A DNA stretch of 9,939 nucleotides from Gammaproteobacteria bacterium (GCA_027295975.1 JAPUJX010000360.1:1-9939); one strand, 5' to 3'. Counted from the first letter of the stretch, positions 1 through 6,988 are shown. Notes: generated by a model from the letters alone, not told the origin. Translations and numbers: made by a program.

Positions 1-1
1 C

Positions 2-877
2 GGTGAAAACGGAATCACTGCTCCGGGTGCGGTCAATGACATTCTGCCGACTCGGGAAGTGCAGGGCCCGTTCGCCTACGGTTTCAATCTCGACGGTACA
101 CAAGACGGACATGCCACGCCGAAAACCTGCGCGCATGAAAAATTCAACAGCCCTGAAGGGAACGTTAAGGTCGATCATCAGCTGTATCGCGCAACGGGGT
201 GCGCGCAGGGTATGCGGACCGGAGGGTTTCAAAGGGAATGGGTTGCCCGGGAATTCCAGACCAATCCGGTCAACCGCACCCTCATCCTGGTCACGGGCGT
301 CGATGACCAACGCAATGACGAGGAGGTCCTGGTTAGTGTTTACAAAGGATACGACGGGCTGGTTGAGGAACCGGCTGGAACATTTCTCCCGCATTCGACC
401 CATCATGTCGATGAGCGCTTCCCGCAAGCCCTGTTCAGCACGTCCGCCACAATACGCGACGGCGTAATCACGACAGACGTCGTGCCGCTTGCGAGCTTCC
501 CGGTTCTTTGGATTCAGATCGTCGGTTGGCGCAGGATACGGGACATGCGGATGCAGTTGAATCTTACTGAGAACGGTGCCAACGGGATGGTCGGAGGCTA
601 CGAAGAGATCGAGGGGTATTGGAATATGTGGAGGAGGGGGTCGTCGGGCTCTCAAGATATTTCGTCTTGGAGTGGTGCAACCATTTACCAGGCCATAACG
701 CAACTGGCTGACGGCTACCCGGATCCAGCAACCGGACGGTGCACCGCAATATCTACGGCCTACCGGGTGGAAGCTGTAAACGCCAACATCATCTTACCCG
801 CGGTGCGAGTCGAACCACTTCGGGCCGGCGGCGATATCGATACGCACCCCGCTCGGCATGAGCTGTTCGGCTTTTAG
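2..877 (+). CDS. Conserved-looking protein of unknown function, 5' end outside window
   Basis: The reading frame is open from the first complete codon of the window (base 2) to a TAG at 875-877, so 291 residues are visible and the true start lies upstream. A GTG at 59 could serve as a start, but the frame continues before it with protein-like sequence, so I treat the gene as truncated by the window edge. I do not recognise a named domain. Visible features are three cysteines (residues 43, 67 and 247 counted from base 2), a TCAHEKF...SPEG segment followed by VDHQLYRATGC, and a glycine/asparagine-rich LTENGANGMVGGYEEIEGYW stretch near residues 182-201. The few Cys and the polar, aromatic-rich make-up suit an extracytoplasmic protein. 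It ends 32 nt before the DUF1592-family gene, so co-transcription is likely. My impression that similar proteins accompany DUF1592/DUF1552 pairs is from memory and untested here. Confidence 0.75.
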   Translation, partial: GENGITAPGAVNDILPTREVQGPFAYGFNLDGTQDGHATPKTCAHEKFNSPEGNVKVDHQLYRATGCAQGMRTGGFQREWVAREFQTNPVNRTLILVTGVDDQRNDEEVLVSVYKGYDGLVEEPAGTFLPHSTHHVDERFPQALFSTSATIRDGVITTDVVPLASFPVLWIQIVGWRRIRDMRMQLNLTENGANGMVGGYEEIEGYWNMWRRGSSGSQDISSWSGATIYQAITQLADGYPDPATGRCTAISTAYRVEAVNANIILPAVRVEPLRAGGDIDTHPARHELFGF

Positions 878-909
878 CGAAACGCCGTGACATATTCGGG
901 TACAAACAC

Positions 910-2601
910 GTGAGCGGCATACCCAAGTGGTCAGCTGCGATTGGATCCTGGCGCGCGCTGAGCCTGTCAATTGCTGGCGCCATCTCGCTGATCGTGTTTG
1001 CGGTTTCCTTTGTGTCTTTTGGCCGAGGGGAACCGGTTACGCGAGGGGCGCCAGAGCAGATGCGTCTGTTGAGCCAAAGCCAGTATCTGCAAATCATCGA
1101 AGACATTTTTGGTGAGGACATCGCCAGGTCTGCAACCGTGAGATTCGCTCCGGTAAAACGGACTGACGGGCTGGTTGCGGTAGGAGCCGCGACAGCGGTA
1201 GTCACGCCTGGTTCGTTGGAGCCGCTGGAGTACAGTGCGCGCCAAATCGCCAATAACGTCCTGAACGAAGAGCACCGTGCATTTTTTGTTCCGTGCGCAC
1301 CCGCTGCGGTCAATGTTCGGGACGATGTTTGTGCGCGCGAGTATCTTTCAAAAGTAGGCGGCCTGTTGTATCGCCGCCCGCTGACGCCCGCAGAACTGAA
1401 GCTTCTGGTGGAAATTGCAGGTCGATCGGTCGGAACGGCTGGTGACTTCTATTTCGGGCTCGCATCGAGCGTCTCGGGCATGTTGGTTTCTCCACAGTTT
1501 TTATATATTCAGGAAAACCTGGAGCATGACCCTGATCGCGCAGATAGCTGGCGGTTGGATGGCTACTCAAAAGCGTCACGGCTGAGTTTCTTTCTATGGA
1601 ATTCCGCGCCCGACAACATGCTGCTTCATGCAGCCGAATCTGGCGACCTGCACTCGCCAGCGGGCCTCGGCCAGCAGGTGGAGCGGATGATCACATCGCA
1701 TCGCGTCGAGTCGAGTTTGCGCGCGTTTTTCGACGACATGCTCATTCTTGAATCCTTCGATACGATGGCGAAAGATCCAGTCATTTATCCTGCATTTACG
1801 CTGAAGGTTGTCAGCGATGCACGTGAGCAGTCGCTGCGAATAATCGTTGACCACCTTCTCAGCCGAGATGGAGATTACCGGGATCTGTTCGTCACGCGAC
1901 GCACATTTCTAAGTCGGGGTCTGGGTATGATCTATCAGCTGCCCGTACAAGGCGATTCCGACGGGTGGACAGCTTATGAGTTTCCAGAAGCGAGCCCGCG
2001 CGCGGGTTTGCTCATGCAAGCCGGATTCCTGTCGCAATATTCCCATCCTGGAAGGAGCTCGCCGACAAAAAGAGGGCGCGGGCTGCGCGAAACCATATTG
2101 TGCCAGGTGGTGCCGGATCCACCTGGCAACGTAGACATCGCGACGTTTGAAGACGCCTCTGCAAAAACGGCGCGCGATCGGCTTTCGGTGCACAGCACCG
2201 ATCCTACCTGTGCTGGTTGTCATCGGCTAACCGACCGCATCGGAATCGCGCTAGAGAATTTTGATGGCGCCGGGCAGTTTAGGCTGACTGAGAATGGGGA
2301 GCGTATTGACCCGCATAGTGAGTTGGACGGCATAGAATTCGCTGATGCCAATGGCCTTGGACAGGCGGTTCGTGACAATCCCGCACTGACATCCTGCCTT
2401 GTTGATCGGCTATACAGTTACGCCGTAGGGCGCAGGATTGAACGCAATGAAGTGAAATGGGTAGCCTACCTTGAGGACCGGTTTGCGAAAGGGGGATATC
2501 GCATTCGGGATTTGCTGAGAATCATCGCCAACAGCGAAGCGTTTTATAGGACAACGCGTGGGGACTCCGACCCACAGCTTTTGGCGACGACAAATTTGTG
2601 A
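910..2601 (+). CDS. DUF1592/DUF1588/DUF1585 multidomain protein with single CxxCH motif
   Basis: A 563-residue protein starting at GTG 910; no strong SD precedes it, but the start places a hydrophobic segment (about residues 17-37) at the N-terminus as an uncleaved anchor or signal peptide. The domain order matches the planctomycete-type cytochrome-like family: a DUF1587-like segment (about 48-75, LLSQSQYLQIIEDIFG), DUF1595 (about 130-175, LYRRPLTPAELKLL), DUF1592 (about 205-340, SRLSFFLWNSAPDNMLL), DUF1588 (about 360-465) and DUF1585 (about 478-552, YSYAVGRRIER). DUF1588 carries C434-A-G-C437-H438, a potential heme c or metal site, followed by the typical IGIALENFDGAGQFR. The N-terminal PSCyt1 heme domain found in larger relatives is absent. 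Biochemical function is unknown. The family is regularly encoded next to a DUF1552 protein, as here, which suggests a complex or a shared pathway at the outer face of the membrane. Confidence 0.88.
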   Translation: MSGIPKWSAAIGSWRALSLSIAGAISLIVFAVSFVSFGRGEPVTRGAPEQMRLLSQSQYLQIIEDIFGEDIARSATVRFAPVKRTDGLVAVGAATAVVTPGSLEPLEYSARQIANNVLNEEHRAFFVPCAPAAVNVRDDVCAREYLSKVGGLLYRRPLTPAELKLLVEIAGRSVGTAGDFYFGLASSVSGMLVSPQFLYIQENLEHDPDRADSWRLDGYSKASRLSFFLWNSAPDNMLLHAAESGDLHSPAGLGQQVERMITSHRVESSLRAFFDDMLILESFDTMAKDPVIYPAFTLKVVSDAREQSLRIIVDHLLSRDGDYRDLFVTRRTFLSRGLGMIYQLPVQGDSDGWTAYEFPEASPRAGLLMQAGFLSQYSHPGRSSPTKRGRGLRETILCQVVPDPPGNVDIATFEDASAKTARDRLSVHSTDPTCAGCHRLTDRIGIALENFDGAGQFRLTENGERIDPHSELDGIEFADANGLGQAVRDNPALTSCLVDRLYSYAVGRRIERNEVKWVAYLEDRFAKGGYRIRDLLRIIANSEAFYRTTRGDSDPQLLATTNL

Positions 2602-2603
2602 TT

Positions 2604-2690
2604 GGAGCATGGCAATGCAACATAGATCTCGCAAGAAACCTCGAATGATGGCCTTCGCATGATGGGCTTCGCATGATGGGCTTCGCATGA
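2604..2690 (+). promoter_or_regulatory. Translational leader with stop/start relay before DUF1552 gene
   Basis: The sequence shows GGAG at 2604-2607, then ATG at 2609 and at 2615; the second is 7 nt from the SD, an ideal spacing. That frame is the frame of the downstream gene but is closed by TGA at 2660-2662. This TGA overlaps an ATG at 2659. That ATG opens a five-codon ORF ending at TGA 2674-2676, overlapping ATG 2673, which opens another ending at TGA 2688-2690, overlapping the DUF1552 ATG at 2687. No SD of quality lies just before 2687. I infer that the DUF1552 protein is made by termination-reinitiation coupling. It could instead be a recent mutation that lowered expression of the gene. 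Confidence 0.5.
2615..2662 (+). CDS. Leader peptide, 15 codons, in frame with the DUF1552 gene
   Basis: A short ORF reading MQHRSRKKPRMMAFA, with GGAG seven bases before its ATG; an alternative ATG at 2609 would add two residues. It is basic and looks like the extended n-region of a Tat signal peptide rather than an independent protein. Removing the 42 bases of tandem repeat (2645-2686) would join MQHRSRKKPR directly to MMDRRRVLRG of the downstream protein in one frame. It is therefore either a true coupling leader or the severed N-terminus of the DUF1552 protein. Translation is inferred only from SD and spacing. Confidence 0.4.
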   Translation: MQHRSRKKPRMMAFA

Positions 2691-2693
2691 TGG
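2645..2693 (+). repeat. 14-bp tandem repeat, three copies plus a partial fourth
   Basis: The unit ATGATGGGCTTCGC occurs at 2659-2672 and 2673-2686, and with one change (ATGATGGCCTTCGC) at 2645-2658. The first seven bases recur at 2687-2693, where they form the start of the DUF1552 gene. The unit length is not a multiple of three, so each copy puts its ATG in a new frame. Three copies restore the original frame. The near-identity of the copies points to recent slipped-strand duplication. Confidence 0.95.
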
Positions 2694-4021
2694 ATAGGAG
2701 ACGTGTGCTCCGGGGGATGCTCAGTGGCGGCGCGATCGCCGTGGCGCTTCCGTTGTTCGACTGTTTGCTCAACACAAATGGCACTGCGTACGCTGCCACA
2801 AATAAGTCTCTTCCGACTCGCTTTGGTACGTGGTTTTGGGGTTGCGGCATGGACCCGCAGATTTTCGTACCGACAACGGTTGGGGCGGAGTTTGACTTGC
2901 CGGAACAACTGGCTGCGCTGAAGAACGTAAAGCAGCACCTGAATGTTTTCACCAACTTCCGGGTCCTCACGGACGGCAGTCCAAATCTATGTCACTACAC
3001 GGGCTGGGTTGGTCTGCGTTGCGGTGCTGCCCCGAGCGCGCGAGGCGAATTACCCGAGCAAAGTCTTGACTACACCATTGCCGATACGATCGGCGCCGGG
3101 ACTCGGTTTCGACAGCTGAACTTCGCTGCGACTGGTAACCCCCGGCACAGCTATAGCTTCAAAAATGCTGATGCCATCAGTCTGCCGGAAACTTCTGCGA
3201 TTGACGTCTATCGAAAGATATTCGGGCCCGACTTTCAGGATCCGAACTCGCCGACGTTTACGCCAGATCCCCGGACCATGGTGCGCAAGAGCGTACTATC
3301 AGGTGTCCTCGAACAGGGTAAGGCTCTAAACAAGGAACTCGGGACGGCTGACAGGGCACGTCTGGATCAGCACTTTACTGCAATCCGCGAGCTGGAATCT
3401 CGACTTGAGTTGCAGTTGCAAAAACCACCTCCGGCGCCACAGTGCGTGATTCCGGCCAGCCCTCCTCCGGAAATACCGGTCGGAATTGACTCCATGCTCG
3501 TTGCGGAGCGTCACAACGCGATGACCGACCTTCTGGTGATGGCGCTTGTTTGCAATCAGACCAGAGTATTCAACATGGTCTATTCCGATTCGGCTTCAAA
3601 TGTCACTCGTAGGGGGTTCGCAAAAACACATCATGCCGCCACCCATGAAGAGCCGTTGGACCCCAAGCTCGGTTATCAGATTGAGAATGCCTGGTTTGTG
3701 GGTGAAGCGATGAAGTGCTTTGCGTATTTTCTGGAATCACTTGCGAAGCAGCCTGAAGGCGATGGATCGTTACTCGATCATATGTTGGTGTACGCACATT
3801 CGGACCAGGAGGTGGCCAAGGTCCACTCTCTCAACGGAATCCCGATGTTGACGGCCGGAGGTGCAAATGGATTGCTCAAAACTGGCATACACATCGATGG
3901 AGCAGGTGAGCCGGGAACAAGATTAGGGTATACGTTGCAACGAGTATTGGGCGTTCCGATTACCGATTGGGGATACAAGTCGCTTCGAACGTCTCTGGAG
4001 ATCGGCGAAATTCTCGCCTGA
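2687..4021 (+). CDS. Tat-type DUF1552 (HXXSHH-family) protein
   Basis: A 444-residue protein. The N-terminus D3-R-R-R-V-L-R9 followed by a hydrophobic stretch (11-29) and an A34-Y-A36 cleavage site reads as a twin-arginine signal peptide, so the product should be exported folded. The body matches the DUF1552 family: PTRFGTWFWGCGMDP near 45-60, FTNFRVL near 88, SVLSGVLEQGKALNKELGTADRARLDQH (two pieces) in the middle, and LLDHMLVYAHSDQE...LNGIPMLTAGGANGLLKTG near the C-terminus. The family-defining HxxSHH site appears here as H316-A-A-T-H-E321, a conservative S/T change and loss of the last His. Starting at ATG 2687 or 2690 preserves the twin arginines, but neither ATG has a convincing SD. The SD-like AGGAG at 2696-2700 precedes a GTG at 2705 that would remove the Tat motif, so I reject that start. 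Molecular function is unknown; the usual partner is the DUF1592 protein encoded just upstream. Confidence 0.88.
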   Translation: MMDRRRVLRGMLSGGAIAVALPLFDCLLNTNGTAYAATNKSLPTRFGTWFWGCGMDPQIFVPTTVGAEFDLPEQLAALKNVKQHLNVFTNFRVLTDGSPNLCHYTGWVGLRCGAAPSARGELPEQSLDYTIADTIGAGTRFRQLNFAATGNPRHSYSFKNADAISLPETSAIDVYRKIFGPDFQDPNSPTFTPDPRTMVRKSVLSGVLEQGKALNKELGTADRARLDQHFTAIRELESRLELQLQKPPPAPQCVIPASPPPEIPVGIDSMLVAERHNAMTDLLVMALVCNQTRVFNMVYSDSASNVTRRGFAKTHHAATHEEPLDPKLGYQIENAWFVGEAMKCFAYFLESLAKQPEGDGSLLDHMLVYAHSDQEVAKVHSLNGIPMLTAGGANGLLKTGIHIDGAGEPGTRLGYTLQRVLGVPITDWGYKSLRTSLEIGEILA

Positions 4022-4050
4022 ATTTCTATACACCAGCAGGTGTGATTGTC

Positions 4051-5358
4051 ATGCGCATCGCTTTTCTAATGGTTTCGCAGAGGGTATTGGTCGCAACCGT
4101 TGTCGCCGTACTTGCGACCGGTGGCGCCTGGAGCCTGGCGAACTCACCGAATCCAGAACCTACCCCGGCCGACGTTCAGGTGGGGAAATCTGCTGACGAT
4201 GGACCAATCTATACGACCTCCGACGGCATGACGCTGTACACCACAGTCATGGATGAGACCCCGTCTGGTAGACCGGGGTGCCTGAACACTCTTGACGAAA
4301 CGGGCACGCATCATCTGGGTGAAAAATACGATTTGTCCGACGCGATGAAGAAGTTACAGAAGACCTGTGTCGAAAAATGGCCCCCCTTCAGACCAGCGGC
4401 TGGAGCTGAACAAATTGGAAAGTGGACCGTCAAATCGCGGCCGGATGGGTCAAAGCAGTGGGCTTTCGAAGGCCGCTTTTTGTATACGTCGACCAAGGAC
4501 AGATTGCCCGGAGACGTGCACGGTTCAGGAGGCGACTACTTGACTAACCAGTGGCAGACGGTCCGAGTTCCGCTGGGTTTCCCGCCTGGCATCAAACTCT
4601 CGCGTACGCTGGATGGTTTGATACTTGTTAGCCACGACGATCGACCGTTTTTTACCACAACCCACCCCGCGAATTTGCCAAGCGTTGAAGGCTGGTTGCC
4701 GGTTACGACTCCTCTTGTTGCGCGACCAAGCGGAGACTGGAATATCAAGGAATTGAAAAATGGCACCAAGCAGTGGAGTTATAGAAGCAGCTTGCTGTAT
4801 TTACCCGGCAAGGATATGACTCACGAACGGATAAGGGCTACCAACGGATTGTGGCAGACCGTCGTATATCAAAGAAATGAAAGAGCCCCGGCCCCTTTCG
4901 TGCCGCAATACACGCTAGCTGGATGGGTCTATGCGGTAGACGGGGGAAGGTCAATCTACGTATTCAGCTGTCAAGATGAAACTATCGACAGACTCTCGTG
5001 CGACGAGCCCGGCGACCCAGCCGTGTATCGTTCCTCGATCTGTGGATCAGGTGAAGATTGCGCGCGAGAGTGGCAGCCCGTTCTTGCAAGCGACCATGCT
5101 GAACCAGTCGCTGACTGGGGTGTTGATAATGTACCCCACCCGCCGTTTTCCGATGCCGCGGGCGCGTATGGCGAGGACGTGCCGACCGTGCACGCCTGGA
5201 CTTATCGCGGGCAGCCTGTGTATACATTTGCCGGCGATCATGAACCCGGGGACATACGCGGTCACAGCATTCGGTACTACGGCGTCAGCAAGTTCTTGCT
5301 GGTAAAAGTATTGGGTAACGCGCGAGAAGATGGGGAGCGTTACTTTGTCGACCACTGA
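4051..5358 (+). CDS. Secreted protein with three PF03640-like (Lipoprotein_15) repeats
   Basis: A 435-residue protein starting at ATG 4051, with AGCAGG ten bases upstream and a clear signal peptide (hydrophobic residues 12-26, likely cut after SLA30). The frame is open further upstream to 3967, but that extension has no signal peptide at its front and overlaps the DUF1552 gene. The mature part has three units of one pattern: an IYTT..DG.TLY or equivalent strand, a W-P-P/W-L-P/W-Q-P turn, then W...DG.KQW.Y/F...LY....D..PGD. Approximate extents are 50-172, 187-272 and 290-418. Units 1 and 3 keep Cys before the W-x-P turn (CVEKWPP, CAREWQP), while unit 2 lacks it. This resembles the 'secreted repeat of unknown function' family often found beside cytochromes and other envelope redox proteins. 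The stop codon lies within the next gene, so it is probably translationally linked to the HiPIP gene. Confidence 0.8.
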   Translation: MRIAFLMVSQRVLVATVVAVLATGGAWSLANSPNPEPTPADVQVGKSADDGPIYTTSDGMTLYTTVMDETPSGRPGCLNTLDETGTHHLGEKYDLSDAMKKLQKTCVEKWPPFRPAAGAEQIGKWTVKSRPDGSKQWAFEGRFLYTSTKDRLPGDVHGSGGDYLTNQWQTVRVPLGFPPGIKLSRTLDGLILVSHDDRPFFTTTHPANLPSVEGWLPVTTPLVARPSGDWNIKELKNGTKQWSYRSSLLYLPGKDMTHERIRATNGLWQTVVYQRNERAPAPFVPQYTLAGWVYAVDGGRSIYVFSCQDETIDRLSCDEPGDPAVYRSSICGSGEDCAREWQPVLASDHAEPVADWGVDNVPHPPFSDAAGAYGEDVPTVHAWTYRGQPVYTFAGDHEPGDIRGHSIRYYGVSKFLLVKVLGNAREDGERYFVDH

Positions 5359-5692
5359 TCTTCCCTGCCAGAAAAAATCGACGACGTTGTCACGACGCGC
5401 TTTGGTGGTGCGAGCGTGTCAGGCAGTTCCCGCGGCGACCGCCTTGGTGTTGGTTAGTGGTTGCAGAATCGGAGCAACGGTTTGCGCTGATCCTGACCAG
5501 CTAAGCGTGTCCGAACGCAGCCTGAGAGCGGCGGCCGATTATTCCGCGGAATCATCCGACCCGGAAAAGGCTTGTGCCGGATGTGCGTTCTTTCATCGGG
5601 CAGCAGATTCGGTTCAATGCGGTCAATGCGATATTTTCAATGGTCCGGTCAATGCGATGGGCCACTGCGAGTCGTGGAGTCGAAAAACGTGA
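5330..5692 (+). CDS. HiPIP-like high-potential iron-sulfur protein, Tat/lipoprotein signal
   Basis: A 120-residue protein whose C-terminal half fits the high-potential iron-sulfur protein family: C82-A-G-C85-A-F-F, then G-Q-C100-D-I-F, and N-A-M-G-H-C113, the four Cys expected to bind a [4Fe-4S] cluster, with Tyr71 upstream where the family has a conserved Tyr. C97 is an extra Cys. HiPIPs are periplasmic one-electron carriers that commonly feed reaction centres, terminal oxidases or dehydrogenases. The N-terminus has S21-R-R-A-L, a hydrophobic segment, and L41-V-S-G-C45, a good lipobox, so the product is predicted to be Tat-exported and lipidated. Start ATG 5330 overlaps the previous gene by 29 nt. 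TTG 5345, preceded by GGGGAG at 5332-5337, is a possible alternative and would keep both signals. Confidence 0.82.
   Translation: MGSVTLSTTDLPCQKKSTTLSRRALVVRACQAVPAATALVLVSGCRIGATVCADPDQLSVSERSLRAAADYSAESSDPEKACAGCAFFHRAADSVQCGQCDIFNGPVNAMGHCESWSRKT
5620..5658 (+). repeat. 13-bp direct repeat inside HiPIP gene
   Basis: CGGTCAATGCGAT occurs at 5620-5632 and again at 5646-5658, 26 bases apart, with a degenerate partial copy (GGTTCAATGC) at 5611-5620. The two full copies fall in different codon phases, so they are not a protein-level repeat. The first encodes the GQCD cluster-ligand region. Probably a small historical duplication or chance. Confidence 0.8.
5676..5679 (+). promoter_or_regulatory. 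Ribosome binding site deciding GTG start of triheme cytochrome
   Basis: GGAG lies nine bases before GTG 5689, which overlaps the HiPIP stop as GTGA (5689-5692). It supports this start over the longer upstream open frame beginning at 5572, whose extra residues are a frame-shifted reading of the HiPIP gene and carry no signal peptide. Confidence 0.7.
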
Positions 5693-6969
5693 ATGCCTCT
5701 CGCCGTAATGCGGCGGGGCGCCTGTACTTGATCGTGGTAGTTATTGTTGGACTCGGTGTTGGCAAAGTCACACCCTTGTCAGCGGCAGCGGGCAATCCAG
5801 AAACTGTGGCAGATGATGGCGCGGTTGTCGTGCAAGGCCAATATCTTGCCGCTGTGGGCAACTGTATCAGTTGTCATACCCGTCCAGACGGAGAGCCTTT
5901 TTCCGGAGGCCTTCGTTTCGAAACAGACTTTGGCACGATATTTTCTTCCAACATTACCCCGGACGTCGAAACTGGCATCGGGGCGTGGACGAGGGCTCAA
6001 TTTCTCCGTTCCATGCGCGAGGGGGTCGATGCCAAAGGAGAACATCTGTATCCCGCATTTCCGTATACGGCTTTCACCAAAGTTACCGACGCCGACCTGA
6101 ACGCGATTTTTGCGTACCTTGAGACCGTACCCGCCGTACGCTATCGAGGGCCCAGCAACGATTTGACCTTTCCGTTCAATCGAAGGGCAATGATTGGAGT
6201 TTGGAAAGCGATCTACTTTGAGCCTGGGGTCTATCAACCAGACTCGATGCGGTCTGAAGAATGGAATCGTGGGGCTTATCTGGTCCAAGGGTTGGCCCAT
6301 TGCGGCGGGTGCCACACGCCTCGCAACTTTCTTGGGGCTGAGCGACAGGATTGGGCGCTGACTGGGGCGATCTATCAGGACAGAGTCCAGACCGGAAAAT
6401 ACCGAGACTGGTCCGCGGTCAACCTCACCAGCGCACCTAGCGGTCTCGGTCCGTGGTCATTGGATGACATCGCCGGCTACCTGGAAAAAGGAATAAATAA
6501 TTATGCGAGCGCGTATGGCCCCATGGTTGAAGTGATAATGAACAGTACGCGGCATTTCAATACCGCTGATCTGCGCGCTGTCTCGGTCTATCTGAAGAGC
6601 CTTGCGCCGAAGGCGCAAACTGGCGGCCTGAGCGCGACAGATGACGTGCTGACGACCGGTGAGTATCTGTACACGATACACTGCGCGACCTGCCATCTGG
6701 AAACGGGCCGTGGTTCGTCTGCCCTGGGCCCATCATTGCAAGGCAACCCTGTGGTCCAGGCCTTCGATCCTGCCTCGCTGATCAACGTCATTGCGTATGG
6801 TCCCCGATTGCCGAATCCGCCTCTGCCCGCGCAATGGCAGCCAATGGAAGCCTATGCAGTAAAGTTGGCTGACGAAGAAATTGCGGCGATCGCGAGCTTT
6901 GTGAGGAGGGCATGGGGAAATCAGGGAGGCGCTGTTACCGCGAATCAGGTGGCTAAGCAGATTGACTGA
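5689..6969 (+). CDS. Triheme cytochrome c, alcohol/gluconate dehydrogenase subunit type
   Basis: A 426-residue protein from GTG 5689 with a hydrophobic N-terminal segment (12-25) and a probable cleavage site after SAAA34. Three heme c motifs are evenly placed: C59-I-S-C-H63, C205-G-G-C-H209 and C332-A-T-C-H336. Length, spacing and signature segments (GGLRFETDFGTIFSSNITPD, LYPAFPYTAFTKVTD, HCGGCHTPRN, GPMVEVIMNSTRHF) match the membrane-attached triheme subunit of PQQ alcohol dehydrogenase, gluconate 2-dehydrogenase and related periplasmic dehydrogenases, which passes electrons to ubiquinone or an oxidase. Met279 and Met386 are likely sixth ligands of hemes 2 and 3; for heme 1 the LYPAFPYT segment has Phe where some relatives, as I recall, have Met, so its ligand is uncertain. 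No dehydrogenase catalytic subunit is in the window. Being last in the unit, directly coupled to the HiPIP gene, it may be the electron exit of the envelope system encoded upstream. Confidence 0.92.
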   Translation: MNASRRNAAGRLYLIVVVIVGLGVGKVTPLSAAAGNPETVADDGAVVVQGQYLAAVGNCISCHTRPDGEPFSGGLRFETDFGTIFSSNITPDVETGIGAWTRAQFLRSMREGVDAKGEHLYPAFPYTAFTKVTDADLNAIFAYLETVPAVRYRGPSNDLTFPFNRRAMIGVWKAIYFEPGVYQPDSMRSEEWNRGAYLVQGLAHCGGCHTPRNFLGAERQDWALTGAIYQDRVQTGKYRDWSAVNLTSAPSGLGPWSLDDIAGYLEKGINNYASAYGPMVEVIMNSTRHFNTADLRAVSVYLKSLAPKAQTGGLSATDDVLTTGEYLYTIHCATCHLETGRGSSALGPSLQGNPVVQAFDPASLINVIAYGPRLPNPPLPAQWQPMEAYAVKLADEEIAAIASFVRRAWGNQGGAVTANQVAKQID

Positions 6970-6988
6970 TGTTCTGATGGAACGATTA

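Noticed and set aside
2645..2686. Classic phase-variable repeat switching the gene on and off by frame
   Set aside because: Any copy number of one or more closes the leader in its first unit, and the DUF1552 ATG remains intact, so copy changes would tune or fuse rather than switch frame. Coupling is the better reading.
2703..2921. Small ORF from GTG 2703 with AGGAG just upstream
   Set aside because: It lies in another frame inside the DUF1552 gene, whose translation matches its family throughout. The SD-like bases are part of the Arg codons.
3967..4050. N-terminal extension of the PF03640-like protein from a TTG at 3967
   Set aside because: It overlaps the DUF1552 coding end, lacks an SD, and would bury the obvious signal peptide that begins at ATG 4051.
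5572..5688. Longer start for the triheme cytochrome
   Set aside because: The 39 extra residues are an out-of-frame reading of the HiPIP cysteine region; GTG 5689 has an SD, a stop/start overlap and a signal peptide right after it.
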